Shown here: positions 47,321 through 58,785 of the stretch, piece by piece
Layout: each line of letters begins with the position of its first letter
Numbering within the stretch: position 1 is the first letter of the stretch
Source: Branchiostoma floridae
Taxonomy: Eukaryota; Chordata; Leptocardii; Amphioxiformes; Branchiostomatidae
Assembly: GCF_000003815.2 (NCBI RefSeq)
Contig: NC_049983.1
Location: forward strand, 23,254,940-23,318,939
Length of the DNA: 64,000 bases
Direction: 5' to 3'
Translations under genes and position numbers: made by a program
Notes under the pieces: model-generated
Database searches by the model: none
Seen by the model: the letters and a program-made list of their open reading frames with translations, nothing else
Told to the model about the DNA's origin: nothing

Positions 47321-50300
47321 GTGTGTACCTTAGGATTGTTGAGGAAGCCCAGGTTGTAGTCCTTGTGTGTGTAAGTGTGTGTGTGTGTGTGTGTGTTGTG
47401 TGTGTGTGTGTGTATGTGTTGTGTGTACCTTAGGATTGTTGAGAAACCCCAGGTTGTAGTCCTTGTGTGTGTAAGTGTGTGTGTGTGTGTGTGTGTGTTG
47501 TGTGTGTGTGTGTGTTGTGTGTACCTTAGGATTGTTGAGGAACCCCAGGTTGTAGTCCTTGTCCATCTTGAGGTACTCTTGCCGGGTGCTCCTGACAGTG
47601 GAGACGATGATGACCAGCCTCTCCTGACCCTGGAACTCCTCAACAGATCCCACCTTGATCTCGCCTCGACGTCTCAACTTCAGGGCCTGTCGGATCTTCT
47701 GAACCTGGTTGAGTATGAACAGGAGTATTTTCTTTGTTAGGAAATTGTGTTTTGTTTTGACTGATATTGTAACAAATTTAATTTCATAGAGTGTTCTAGG
47801 CATCATCATACAGTTTTGCTTTGCATTATTAAAATGTTGTCTCAAATTTGATTGAGTTAGGCCTTGGGCACATACATTTCCAAACCAAGGCCTGGTCGGG
47901 CAGCTTTCAGGTAAGAAAAGTATGATACAAAAGAGACCAAACTACACAAGACGCAAAGAGAATAGCCGTTGGCATTGTTTGCGTATATTTTCACGTATTC
48001 ATTTTTATTTTCCGGTTTCACAAACAGCCCGGTCGGGCCTCCATATCTCATGCGCATTGAAAAATATATAACAAAATCAGTAGCTTTGGCTTTCAAAGTG
48101 TTCTGTTGCAAAGTTAATTAAGTGCCCAGAAGTGGTCTCTTGGCCTAATGGCACTGAGCAAATTCGTTTTAAAAACGTCCCATATACCTGTCTCCGATAC
48201 GGCGAGATGATGCCGATGTGCTCCTCCTTGACCTTGATCCCGCCGCGCTTCTGCAGCAGCTTCTCCACGTAGTCAACCACGGCGGCCACCTGATTGGTTG
48301 ATGATTGATGACTGGTTTATTCAAAGAATTCAAATGTACTGATGGCAGCCCTAAGGCTGAATTGACTGGCTAGTTTACAATTACAATTGAAATTAAAATC
48401 TTTTGAAACTATTTACACAATATCAAGATTATTTACACAATATCACCATTAAAAAACTATTATGTACATATATATACACAATTTCATTATTAAGCTAGGG
48501 CACTTTGTGCTAAATCAGACTTTTCGTGGATCGAGTAGTGTTGGCTTTAAAAGTCTGCAGCCTGTTACTAGACCGAATCTTTCTACCAGAGATCACCTCA
48601 CGGTAAGTCGTATCAGTGTACCATGGTATAATCTCTCTGTACGATTCGTTTGTCTTTTTTTATCTGGATGTGTCAAGTTGGCAGGAGTAGGTTGGTGGGA
48701 GCTTGGCCATGGGTAGTTTGACACATCTCTTTTTCTTTCCTTCTTCGCTTGCATGTTCCTTGAAATGTTGACAAAAAATGAAAACAGTGAAAACCCCTCT
48801 TGACGATCTTGTCTAGTTGTCCTTCTTTTTTTACTTTTAAACGGGAACCAGTCTCTGTGAGTCGGGGATCTCCAGAGGGAGCGAGAATAAGTTCTGTATA
48901 GTTAAATATACACAGACCTCCTGCACGTTGAAGAAGGACGGGCTGCTTCCCTCCCGCTCGTCCACGCCCTCCACCCCGTGGAAGATCACCGGGAAGTTCT
49001 TCTTCGGCAGCTCCTCCCACTGGCAGAACGCTTCACGCACCAACTGGTCAGCGTGAACCTGTTTACGATAGAAAAGTATTTTCAATTTGACGAACAGAAA
49101 GTATTATTATGCAAAATAGTAACAAATAAAATACATGTGGCCTATGGTATATATGTTAAAAGGAAACAGTACATTTGGTTACTCTCGGACTGTCAGGCCA
49201 TAAAAAAACGGTGGCAGTCAGAAAACAATTAGACAGCAACACATTGTGCATGCTGGGCACAGCGTTCATAAACAATCAGTTCGGGAAAAAGACTGTAAAA
49301 ATATCAGAAAACAAACTGTAAATATGTGTTGCTGACTACAAGGTGGGCTGCGAATTCCAAATTTGATTTTTTCTGTAACATTGCATTCAATAAGATTAAA
49401 CTAAAGGAGGAAATTTCCTTCGGTTGCACGTCTCTCAATAGTATGGTTGTCCAACCCAACACTCTCTCCTACCTCCAGTTCTCCGTCGTAGAACATGCTG
49501 TTAGGTTTCTCCAGAATGGCGGGATGGGAGCGGTAGTTCCGGACCAGTTTGGTCAGTACCCGTGAGTCGTACTGGCCGTCCTCACCGCGCTGGTACAGGG
49601 GGCACTGCGTCATCAGCCGCTCCAACAGGGACATGGCTGGGGAAGTGGGATTTTCATCATTATTGAGCTTACTAAGCTACATTCAAGTTTTCAATCACAT
49701 TCCGGGCTACACAACGCTGTATAGAACAGATGTACGGCAATAAAATAAGTAAATAAGGTCCTATTTGTCGATGCAACGGTATTAAAGCAATAAACACGAG
49801 CCTAACTTAATGTGAACAAAAGGAGGTTAAAAGGAGAGACTTTCCATTGTTCTATTTCTAACCTCCTTGACGTAAATCACTGTCTGTACATTGGCAACAG
49901 CACGAAGTAGGAAATATAGCAGATACACGGAAAAGTTGCAAACTAAGTTAGACGTGGAAAATATGTCAATACTTCCCAACCAATGATAAAAAGAAAAGGG
50001 GAAAAGTTAGGAGCCACGATGGCGGTTTCAATCCAAAGTTTTGTGTGATTAGTAGCCATTTTGCGCTATTTCTTGGTATAGATTTGAAATCAAAGCCCCA
50101 CAAAGCAATGTGAAATGCAATGGCGCCTACCAAGACCATGCTCGATTGCCACAGGAGACCTGAGCACGGGACCGAGCTGTTTCGGGTCTCCGGCCAGCAC
50201 GAGCTGCCCTCCTAATTCCGGAGACAGCAGACCGGATACCGGAATGACGGCTTCCGGTTCCACGGCGTGTCCGGACTCGTCGATGAAGATGTGGGTGAAG

Positions 50301-53300
50301 TGGCCGGGAGGGAAGTTTGCTGAGGCAAGTCTGGAGATGTGAGATACACAATTGGTTAGCTTGTAAAGACAATACTCTACTAGTTGTACTTACAGAAGAG
50401 ATAGAAATATTATGCAGAGTTGGTTACTACTTTACTCTTTTCCGTTGATAATTTCAACAGGTGTGCATAAGAAGAAACTTGACGCCTTTGACAGCAAGTG
50501 TGTGAGGAAGATCTTGGGTATCAAATGGGGTGACTTTGTCTCAAACAAAGACATAAGAGCACAGACAAGACAACAATCAGTGTCCTCAATCATACGTAAA
50601 CGACAGTTGAGCTGGCTAGGACATGTGGTCCGACTCCCACCCAAGAGATTTGCTCACCAAGTCCTTCTGATCAGTGGGAATCGCAAGGTTGGAGAAGGAG
50701 GGTCGTCCAAAGATGCGCTAGCAGCAGACAGTCGATAGAGATCTCCAGACAGTGGGCAGGAGATGGAAGGATGTAATGAGATTGGCTGTAGACAGGGCGT
50801 GCTGGACTACTGTAACTGCCTCATGCGTCTCACGACGTGGGGCTAAGTCTAAGTCTAAGTAAGCGTAACGTTACCTGCCGGCCGTGACCAATGTGGTGAC
50901 GATGATCCGGTACTTTTGCACCAGCTCCTCCAGGCTGGGGTAGTACATCTGGCCGGTGCACGGGTCGTAGTTACAGCACTTCGAGTCCTGCAGCAAAAAG
51001 AATACAACTGTTACATTCGTTATCCATGCCGTTTGTGTAGTTCTGTTGGTTTGTCTGTCACTTGAAAGACTCAGAGCGTTATGGGTGGATTTTGTGATTC
51101 GAAGCCATAAGACGAGTATTGGATTTACATCAGTAATCGCCAAAAGGTTCTTGATAATTGAAAAGAATCACAGGAATGATAACTTTGTTTCTCACCAAAT
51201 TCGCCGAATTATTTCACAGTTACAGAAACCAAGGAACGTCCTTGCACAAACCTTTGAGAAAGTCTGAAAAATCAGTTCATTTTAGTCATGTGGAAAAAGT
51301 TTTTTTCTACATTTCTGTAACGTTAAATGTGTGTGCCTTTGCCAAGGAGGAGCAGTGACATGCCACCAGGAACAGCTGCGTAATAGTCAGCTTGGTTGTG
51401 AATAAAGGACGTTGTTAATTATTGCCGTACCTTGAGATCCTCCGGCACGTCCCTCCAGAGCCGCGAGGCAGCGTTCATCCTGAACAGCTGGGGTTTGAGC
51501 TGGGTGGTGGTGAGGAGCCGCTGCGCCAGCAGGTCCGCCGCGCTGTTGGACGGAGCGCAGGCCAGGATCACGCTGCCACGGTGCACGGTGTACACCTGAA
51601 ATACAGATGTACTGGTTATAGATGATATCAGAGACTGAAGAGTTAGAATTTGAGCTGTGTGGTGGTGAGGTGCCGCTGCGCCAGCAGGTCCGCCGCGCTG
51701 TTGGACGGTGCACAGGCCAAGATCACGCTGCCACGGTGCACCGTGTAAACCTGGGAGGAAATAAAATGAAACATCACCCGTGTTTTGGTGCCGTGTTCAA
51801 ATTCATAGACTCTACTCGCGATACAAATTGGACTAACCGTTGGTTGAAAATGTACAGTGATTGACGCATTAGAATCTCAAGAGCGACGAATATTGAAATA
51901 GACAATTCCGTCAAGAGAATTTTATTTCTTATTCATGCACCGTCCTTCATTCATATATTGTACTTTCTGTTTTCTGTCACTTTATTTGCCAAGAAACTTA
52001 AGAACATGAACTAGTATATTGGTTTCGTATATATGGAATGTGTTGATTTTCTAAACATTTTTTTCTTGGCATTTTACATGTATATTGGATGGGGAAAGAC
52101 TTTGATTCTACTCGTTTGATCAGCCCAAGTTTGACCGCACACCTGTTTGATCGCCTCCACCAGAGTCACGGTTTTTCCTGTCCCGGGAGGCCCGAACACG
52201 AGGTAAGGGGCGGGGCGGGAACTTCCGCCCACAATGCACCTCACCGCCCGGCTCTGCTCTACGTTATCTTCCAGCTTCCGGTTATAAAACCTGCATCAAT
52301 AAAGCTAACATTAATTTCAAAATATTGATACATTTGACTTACCAAACGTTTGCTATTACACTAGAATGCATGACGCAATACTGACACCTGACCGCACTGA
52401 CACGTGACTACAGCAAAGGGTCAAAGGTAGTACGAAGTATATACCGTCCCCCGTCCCTGATTAACGAAAATTAAATTTGATGAACTCTGGTTCTAAGTTA
52501 GTTATCTAGATGTTTGAAAAGGTGTGTCGAATTTCGATGGCTTGTATTTAAGCTTATAACCTGAAGCCTCAACTAGGGTTAAATTAATCAAAGCGGTTTA
52601 TTCGAGCAATATTCCATCATCAGAAAACGTTTTCCGTTTGTATACGTACCTGAGGGTCATGTCCTGGTTACTTGATGCGTCTGGCGGTTGAAGATGTGCC
52701 TCGTCCGGGAACAGGACGCCCCCTAGCGACGGCCTGGAGCGAACCAGCTGCAGGGAGCGGTGCTGCAGTCTCAGCGACAGACGGTTAAACGTGAACTGCA
52801 CGTCGAATGCCATACCTTTGATGAAGTTGTCCAGCAACCTTTCAAGTATACAAAAAGTACATTTTGACTTTCTGTCTCAAAAGTTAAAAAGCAGCATCCA
52901 AAAATCCCTACTATTGTGTATCTTAATCATTGCGTTTCCATTGGCTTTAATATCACCAGAAATACGTGCCTCTGCGATTCCCAATAATCACCGTGCAACG
53001 TTGCCACCTACCTCAATGCTGTTAATTCTGCCTGTGGGGTGGGAAGGATCCGGATAGCAAAGCAGAATGATTATAGTGGCCGGGCGACTGCCCGATACCG
53101 GTGGAAGTGACCATCGCTGATGCATAGAGCAACACTGGAACCAGCTTCAACAACATCGGTGTTTTCACGATTAGGTCACGGCGTTTGCCGTGGAAAGAAG
53201 TTTGCCATGTCAAACTTTCCACGGCAAACTCCCTCCCCATGGCACACTCCCTTTCACTGCATAAGACTGCAACGGAGGTTAGTAGATATAGTGAAATTAA

Positions 53301-56300
53301 GGAAAAGGAGCTTCGTGCAGCCTTACTTCTGGCCGAAGCCAATCTTCACATCCAGCATCTCCACATGATGCACGTAGCCCTTGTAGCGGACATCCCCGGG
53401 TCGGTCCCCGAACCGCACCTGTGCGAACAGGTGATCTCCCTTCAGCACTGACGGTCGGTTCTCCGCCAGTCCCGGCACCTGCGACAACACCGGTAAACAA
53501 GGCACAAAATTTAGTATCATTTCATACTTGACAAGCAGAGCTTGATGGGGAAATTGATAGCTGACAGAAAAAGACGGTACTATATAAAAGAAAGTCACAA
53601 TTTTCCACATCAACCTGTGCCTGGAAAGTAGTTATTTTAGAGCGCTCTTGAAATGTCGAAAAACTCTTGAGCTACGATTCATTAACTGTAACGTGTTTGA
53701 ATGTAATGTTCCCCCACTCGACGCGGATGACCATGAGTACCTAGCTTTGGCTAGGGAAACCCTCTCGGATGGGGTGTAAAGCTGGAGTTTCCGTCACGGT
53801 TTGGGAACAGCCGCACGTCGAGCATGTTACAGAACCCATCGCAACTATCACGAAGTGTAGGGGTCCTTCCTGGTGTGAGCGCATCAAAAAGTACAGTCCA
53901 GTTCCTATTCTACAAGCATAGGGTGCCCTAAACAATGCCGATAAATCCTACGTACGTATGATAATCGCTGATACAAGCATCAAATGTCAAAAGCAACCAA
54001 TTCCAGGCATTTCCTGCTATCGGTTAATCCCGCTTTTCGTGCAGTATTTCTATGTAAAAATGCTCCGCACGAACCTGCAGACTCATGAGCCTGTTCTCCC
54101 TCCTCATGAACACCACCAACTTCTGCTTGGATAGCACAGTCTTAGGTGGCTTGTACGTACTGTACAAAGCTGGTGTGTGTAACGCATAAACTTGTTTGCT
54201 GGTAATGGTATGGCGTGAAAACGCATGCACTCCATACGCACCTGCAGACTCATGAGCCTGTTCTCCCTGCTCATGACCACGCCCCTCATGTCGTACCTCC
54301 GGATGTCCACCTCCATCTGCACCTCCTCGATGTGCAGCAGTGCGCCGAAGATGGCGGCGTAGTCGGAAAAGCACAGCGGGCCACGGAGGGCGTCACTAAC
54401 AGAATGTGACAAAATATCGGAACAAATTCAGTGTAATGTCAAATAAAGAACATATCAAATGGCAGATTGTGGGTTTAATCATATGTACCAGAGCTACATG
54501 TGAAAATTTCCAAAATATGTGCAGCAGCGTTGGAAAAGCGCAGCGGGCCAAAGACGGCGTCACTAACGGAACGGGCTTTTAAGATATCGGATCAAATTCA
54601 TCATATGGATGAAATATGTAATAAAAACAAATTAGTGGCCACATAGGTGCCTGGTTAGTTGTGATTACATAATACCGACTGACAAAAAGACAAAATATCA
54701 TACCGATTGAGAAAAACGTGTAGTCACGATTAGTCGAAAAAGCGGTAATTAAGAAACCCTGCCCACTACTATCCACCGACCCAACCTATGCTTGGATAAT
54801 ACTCGTCGTAACCAATTTATGCATTGTGAAAGCATCCTTATAAGATAAAAAAAAAAAAAAAACTAGACAGCTTTGCACAACGGTAAGACTAAGAATAAGA
54901 TTTACAAAGGTTGGGTGGATCAAATGGTTCAATGTATCACCGCGTGCCTGCGAAGCTGGCGTATGTGTTACACAACAGGGCATTTCTATGTTGGATATAC
55001 TAGTATGTCATACATATACAGATACAGAAGCTAGACGTACCTCAGATCATCTCCCCTGTTTATTTGCAGGCGCAGGCTGCCGGGAACGGGGTACGTGTCC
55101 AGCGCTGCCATCTTCAGGCCGTCTGCTTTGGTCCTGGTGGACAGGAAAACATGTATGTGCATCATTTCTGTTTCAGAAGTTAAGGAAAGTACAAAAAATA
55201 AAGCGGGTAATAGGACTGGGTGAGGATTAACTTGTGACTCGTACTTAGGGATTGGTTCACTGGCAGAGTGAGTGTTCTGAAGCGATTATTGAGGGACGAA
55301 CAGAAAAAAAATCACACAGGGTGTTTGACAAATTAAAGACATAAAAAGATTCAGAGGAAAAAAATGAGAAAAATTATAAAAGAATAAAGAAATGATACGA
55401 AGACTCTAATTCTTTTTTTTTTCAATTACGAATACATTGGACTAATCATAATGCTCTCCGGACGGAAGAACGTTGGTAGATGGAATTTAGTCATTTCACG
55501 TTATAACTTACATATCTGGTGGATGCCCCTCCACGACCTTGGTCCCCTGCCGGACCCGAGCAGCCCTGGGCGGCGGCCTGTAGGGGCTAGTCGGCCCGAG
55601 GGACTTGGTGAGATCGTCCGCCACCTCCACGGACAGGAACCGCGCGATGTAGAACGTTCGGCCGTCGTCATGGCGACGGAACTGCAGGACGACCGGGACG
55701 AAGTGGCGACCATATCCCCGGATGGGCCGCACGGAGACAGTTATGTGGTACTCTTCACCTTTACCAAAAGAAAAAGGGAATAAATCAGGCACCGAGTAAG
55801 GCCAACGTCACATTTTAATAATAATAATAATAATATCTGGTGTATTTTGCCAGCCAGTAGGTACCCAATGTGTTGAGTAATGAGGCTGATCAACGTGGTC
55901 GAGGGTCTCGAGCACGTGACGCTTTTCCACTTGAACCGGGTCAGCTTTCGGGAACAACACCAAACTACACAAATAGAATAGTCGTGGGCACTACTTGTGT
56001 ACATTTTTACGTATACATAATCTATCTATATTTTCGTTTCCACAAACAGCCCGACCAGGACCCGGTTAGATATGACGTTAGCTTTACCTGGCTTCAGCCG
56101 GTGTCTTCCAAGCCCGTCCGTGACCTTGCTCCGGTCGCTCAAGGTGAAGACGGGTTTCTTCCACAGCATCTCGCAGCGGCAGAGCAGCACGTCTTGAGCC
56201 CCTGATGAGTTCCTTACGACGATGGCGGTGGAGAAACGCTTATTCCGCTTGACGGCGATTCTGATGTGCCCTTCACCAGCGTCCTCCTCACACACCACCT

Positions 56301-58785
56301 CCACATCGCACTTATCCTCTACCAGGATGTCTCTAGATATGAATGAATGAATGAATTTTATTGCTCAACAGTCGCACAAGGTACAATGTATGAATGAATG
56401 AAGACCTTTATTGCACATTTTTGCCCAACTGGGCTAAGTACAGGTCACATGGAAACAATCTTAAACATGTAAACAATGGAGAACAATCATACACATCTGT
56501 ATATGTATATATACTTCTAACCTATTCTAGGACATTCGACTTCCTCTCGCTTCTTGGTAATTGTATAAATGTAGTTAGGCTGTGTGGTTGGTTAGAGTTG
56601 GTTTATCAGAAGCTGTCAGGAATATAAATTTCTCTCTACTATTCAAGTATCGGGAGTGGGGATATTTTCTTAACACATAGTCAAATAGAATGTTTCTATC
56701 GCTATCATACAAAGGACAATCCACAGTAAAGTGTACTTCATCTTCTACTTTACCTAAACTACAAAATTGACAGATTCTTTGCTCTAGAGGACAATGTATG
56801 GCAGGTAGTAACAACTAACAGGTATATAGACAATAGTACTAAGAGGCTACATACAGAACAACAGAATATCATCGGTAACAGTAGTTATGTATAAGTGATC
56901 TGGTCTCGCATTTGGAATATATTATAAAGAAACTGACCTACGTAGACGGATATGTGAGTTGAACATGAGAGCAGCATTTGGAAAATATCGTTCTGTGTGC
57001 TAGTAAGAGAGTTTTGTAATGCTGTATTTAAATGGTCTATTATGAATTGATTTGAGATATTCTTCCATAACAAAGTGTTTTTTTTTCGAATAGGTTTTTA
57101 GTTTGCTGGTGGTTTTGAGCTGTTCCCTCCAGCAAGAAAGAAACGTGTCTTTTAAATATGAAACGTGAATATTGCTAATCTCCAAGCAGATCCTCCTGTG
57201 CCATAAGATAGTATTAAAGCTGGCCAAGGAGTGCCCGTCTGACCTCCTATAACCGGCTATACTCCTTGGCCAGCTACCTTATGGCACCGTAGGATCTGCT
57301 TGGAGATTAGAATATTGCATGCATTACAAACTGGATTGCAAACAATCAAAATGTATTATGATAGCGACGACAAAATAAATCCACGATCACAAATTATTGT
57401 TTCAACAAATTAGGTTCCCTCGTGTGGTAACGGTTGGAAGAGGGCTTCTGTATAGTAGCAGTCACAAAAGAAACCGTATATTATCATAACATGTCATGGA
57501 GTTCTGAGAAGACTTCAAGCCGAACCTAGGTATTACGTAAAAGTTTTAGAACCCATACTACGGATACCATTAGTTCAAGAGGTCTTGTTATTGTATTTGA
57601 CTTTTGTATCTGCATGCTTTTACTTAGACACCTGACAGGATGTTTAGTTAAGTTTTTTCCATCATTACTGTTATCATCAATTACATATCACTGCGTACAC
57701 GTGAAAGATTTAATTAAAATCCTATATTTGATGACAACGATATCCGTTGTAAAAGACAGGGAAGATTTAGATTATGAGTTTCGGTAGTTGTGGGTTGGCT
57801 CGGATGGATTCGGTATGAAACAAATACGACGTCACTATGCACGTGGCATTGTGCGTCATCGTTGACCCCTGACCCACATATTCCAGCCCAGGAAACCGTG
57901 ACATATGCAGGTACAAAGTACAGGCAGGAACGAATAAAGAAACGTGCTACTGAGGACGTAAACGACGACACTACATTACTAGAGGTACAGCTTTGGAAGA
58001 ATGATAAAATATATAATATGTCGTTTCGAAAGGTACTTCACCTGTAGCCAGTCGGTGTTTAATAGGTTGTCCAAACGTTTGTACGGTACGGACTTTATCA
58101 TGTTTGAGTTGACGATTGTGCAATATCTCAAATCTATTGCTCGACAATACATAACGCGACACATGATAACCTCTGAGAGATTATCTACTCTACAGTAGAT
58201 ATGTAGTATGGGATGAGATTATAATTGCAGAACCGGTGTCTTTGTTGGGCTAATTTCTAACGGTGTAGTGACCGGTATCTATATCTACAAAACTAGGCAG
58301 TACAATTATTATACTAGTAATTTATCTGGTGTACTTGCAGCCATTGCCATATGCAGGTACCTGTGTGTCTTGATCCATAATAACAGCATCTGCAGTCGCT
58401 GCTCTTTGGTCTGTAGATCCGGGTCAGTGTCATTGTCTGGAGAGTTCGGCTCACGTTCGCCGGTCCCGGACGCTTTCCCCTTCCCCTTCCTCCGCACCAT
58501 ATGCTGGTCCACAGCGCTCTTGGACTTCAGTAGCAGCGCCTCTCCCGACCCTATGATGATGGTATGATTCCCGCGGCGCCTCTTATAAACCACCTGGACC
58601 CTGTTTGTGTCATACAGGGCATTCACGATCCTCGAGAAAGAAGTCCCCTTTCGGCGACCTTGCGGCTTCGACCTCGTGTATTCTCCCTCGTAGATTTGCT
58701 TGAGTTCTTGCTTTGCGAACTCTTTCTCTCCGTTTCTGTGCTGCTTTAGATACTTCAGGAATTCTCCACCTTCCTTAAAAGCCAT
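45195..58785 (-). CDS. MOV10: Gene C: MOV10-like SF1 RNA helicase, 996 aa, 18 exons
   Basis: Exons in coding order: 58785-58361, 56332-56088, 55758-55512, 55133-55041, 54395-54242, 53478-53327, 52838-52650, 52290-52143, 51595-51431, 50987-50875, 50330-50131, 49636-49473, 49058-48918, 48289-48188, 47704-47525, 46927-46839, 45803-45688, 45262-45195. The CDS is 2,991 nt and all phases agree. Motifs: GPPGTGKT about 535-542, [17 protein letters not shown] 661-665, [28 protein letters not shown] from about 864, [10 protein letters not shown] from 907; it ends DQEWRRGE. A single N-terminal domain (residues about 5-75, EFLKYL to VVYKRRR) is followed by a Lys/Arg-rich linker with KGKGKASG. The region FFNVQE|VAAVVDY is split by an intron absent from A and B. 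Introns carry several retroelement fragments and a foldback element. Function by homology: RNA unwinding and retroelement or virus control. Confidence 0.9.
45947..46591. mobile_element. 645-bp foldback element with TTAA target sites
   Basis: The element is almost entirely a near-perfect inverted repeat: arms of about 300 bases around a loop of roughly 45 bases near 46255. It starts GGTATCTCGGTTGGCTAAAT and ends with ATCCGAGATACC, each flanked by TTAA (45943-45946 and 46592-46595). TTAA duplication suggests mobilisation by a piggyBac-type transposase; no coding sequence is present. It lies in the gene C intron between the exons at 46927-46839 and 45803-45688. Confidence 0.9.
46996..47524 (-). 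repeat. (CA)n array with five extra copies of an exon end and its splice donor (gene C)
   Basis: Minus-strand units of about 84-103 bases: (CA)n followed by AAGGACTACAACCTGGG.TT and the rest of the exon end, then a GTACACAC or GTATATAG donor. Unit ends lie at 47049, 47133, 47236, 47329 and 47429; the true exon ends at 47525. Several units are in frame with the exon, so an open frame runs through them. Confidence 0.9.
48290..48640 (-). mobile_element. 5'-truncated LINE end forming the gene C-specific intron acceptor
   Basis: On the minus strand a decayed RT C-terminal tail ([20 protein letters not shown]) is followed by an AT-rich 3' UTR, AATAAA, then ATCAATCATCAACCAATCAG, whose last bases are the splice acceptor of the exon 48289-48188. 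An AATAAA followed by a short-repeat tail is typical of CR1/L2-type LINEs. Confidence 0.6.
50445..50866 (+). mobile_element. 5'-truncated RTE-like LINE, 3' end
   Basis: The plus strand encodes [37 protein letters not shown] and [13 protein letters not shown], matching the C-terminal segment of the 14.6-17.7 kb LINE at low identity. Decayed codons with stops follow, then a (TAAGTC)n tail at about 50844-50864. The tail differs from (GAGT)n, so this is a different family. It is antisense to gene C and ends about 9 bases from the donor of the exon 50987-50875. Confidence 0.8.
51640..51750 (-). pseudogene. Truncated duplicate of the gene C motif Ia exon
   Basis: The minus strand has an acceptor (CCCAG) and then [18 protein letters not shown] and AADLLAQR, as in the real exon 51595-51431, but diverges after TTTQLK and hits a stop; no donor follows. 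The two copies are 45 bases apart, so this is a recent tandem partial duplication. Inclusion would truncate the protein. Confidence 0.85.
53183..53229. repeat. Perfect 15-bp hairpin
   Basis: GTTTGCCGTGGAAAG at 53183-53197 and its exact reverse complement at 53215-53229 enclose a 17-base loop. It lies in a gene C intron. Confidence 0.8.
54075..54110 (-). pseudogene. Relic of the 3' end of gene C exon 54395-54242
   Basis: CCTGCAGACTCATGAGCCTG and TTCTCCCTCCTCATGA repeat the last 35 or so coding bases and donor border of the exon about 170 bases away. Confidence 0.75.
54525..54577 (-). pseudogene. Relic of the 5' end of gene C exon 54395-54242
   Basis: GGAAAAGCGCAGCGGGCCA followed by GACGGCGTCACTAACGGAA matches the first coding bases and acceptor of the exon about 170 bases away. 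Confidence 0.75.
54939..54985 (-). repeat. Interspersed repeat R1, short copy 3
   Basis: GCGTGCCTGCGAAGCTGG and GTGTTAC words shared with 21241-21330. Confidence 0.5.
56341..57235 (-). mobile_element. Decayed LINE C-terminal fragment(s) with ATTC tail
   Basis: On the minus strand an open piece encodes [20 protein letters not shown] followed by CPLY, the cysteine-histidine motif common at the C-terminus of CR1/jockey-type LINE proteins. Upstream is a frame-shifted part with [20 protein letters not shown]. The 3' end has CAATAAAGGTCTTCATTCAT and a second nested tail (CAATAAAATTCATTCATTC) next to the exon 56332-56088. Multiple lesions make it inactive. Confidence 0.75.
57169..57317. repeat. Inverted repeat, about 60-base arms
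   Basis: 57169-57232 (with AATCTCCAAGCAGATCCTCC and AGCTGGCCAAGGAGTG) is mirrored at 57261-57317. It overlaps the 5' end of the LINE fragment, suggesting an inverted second copy. Confidence 0.8.
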
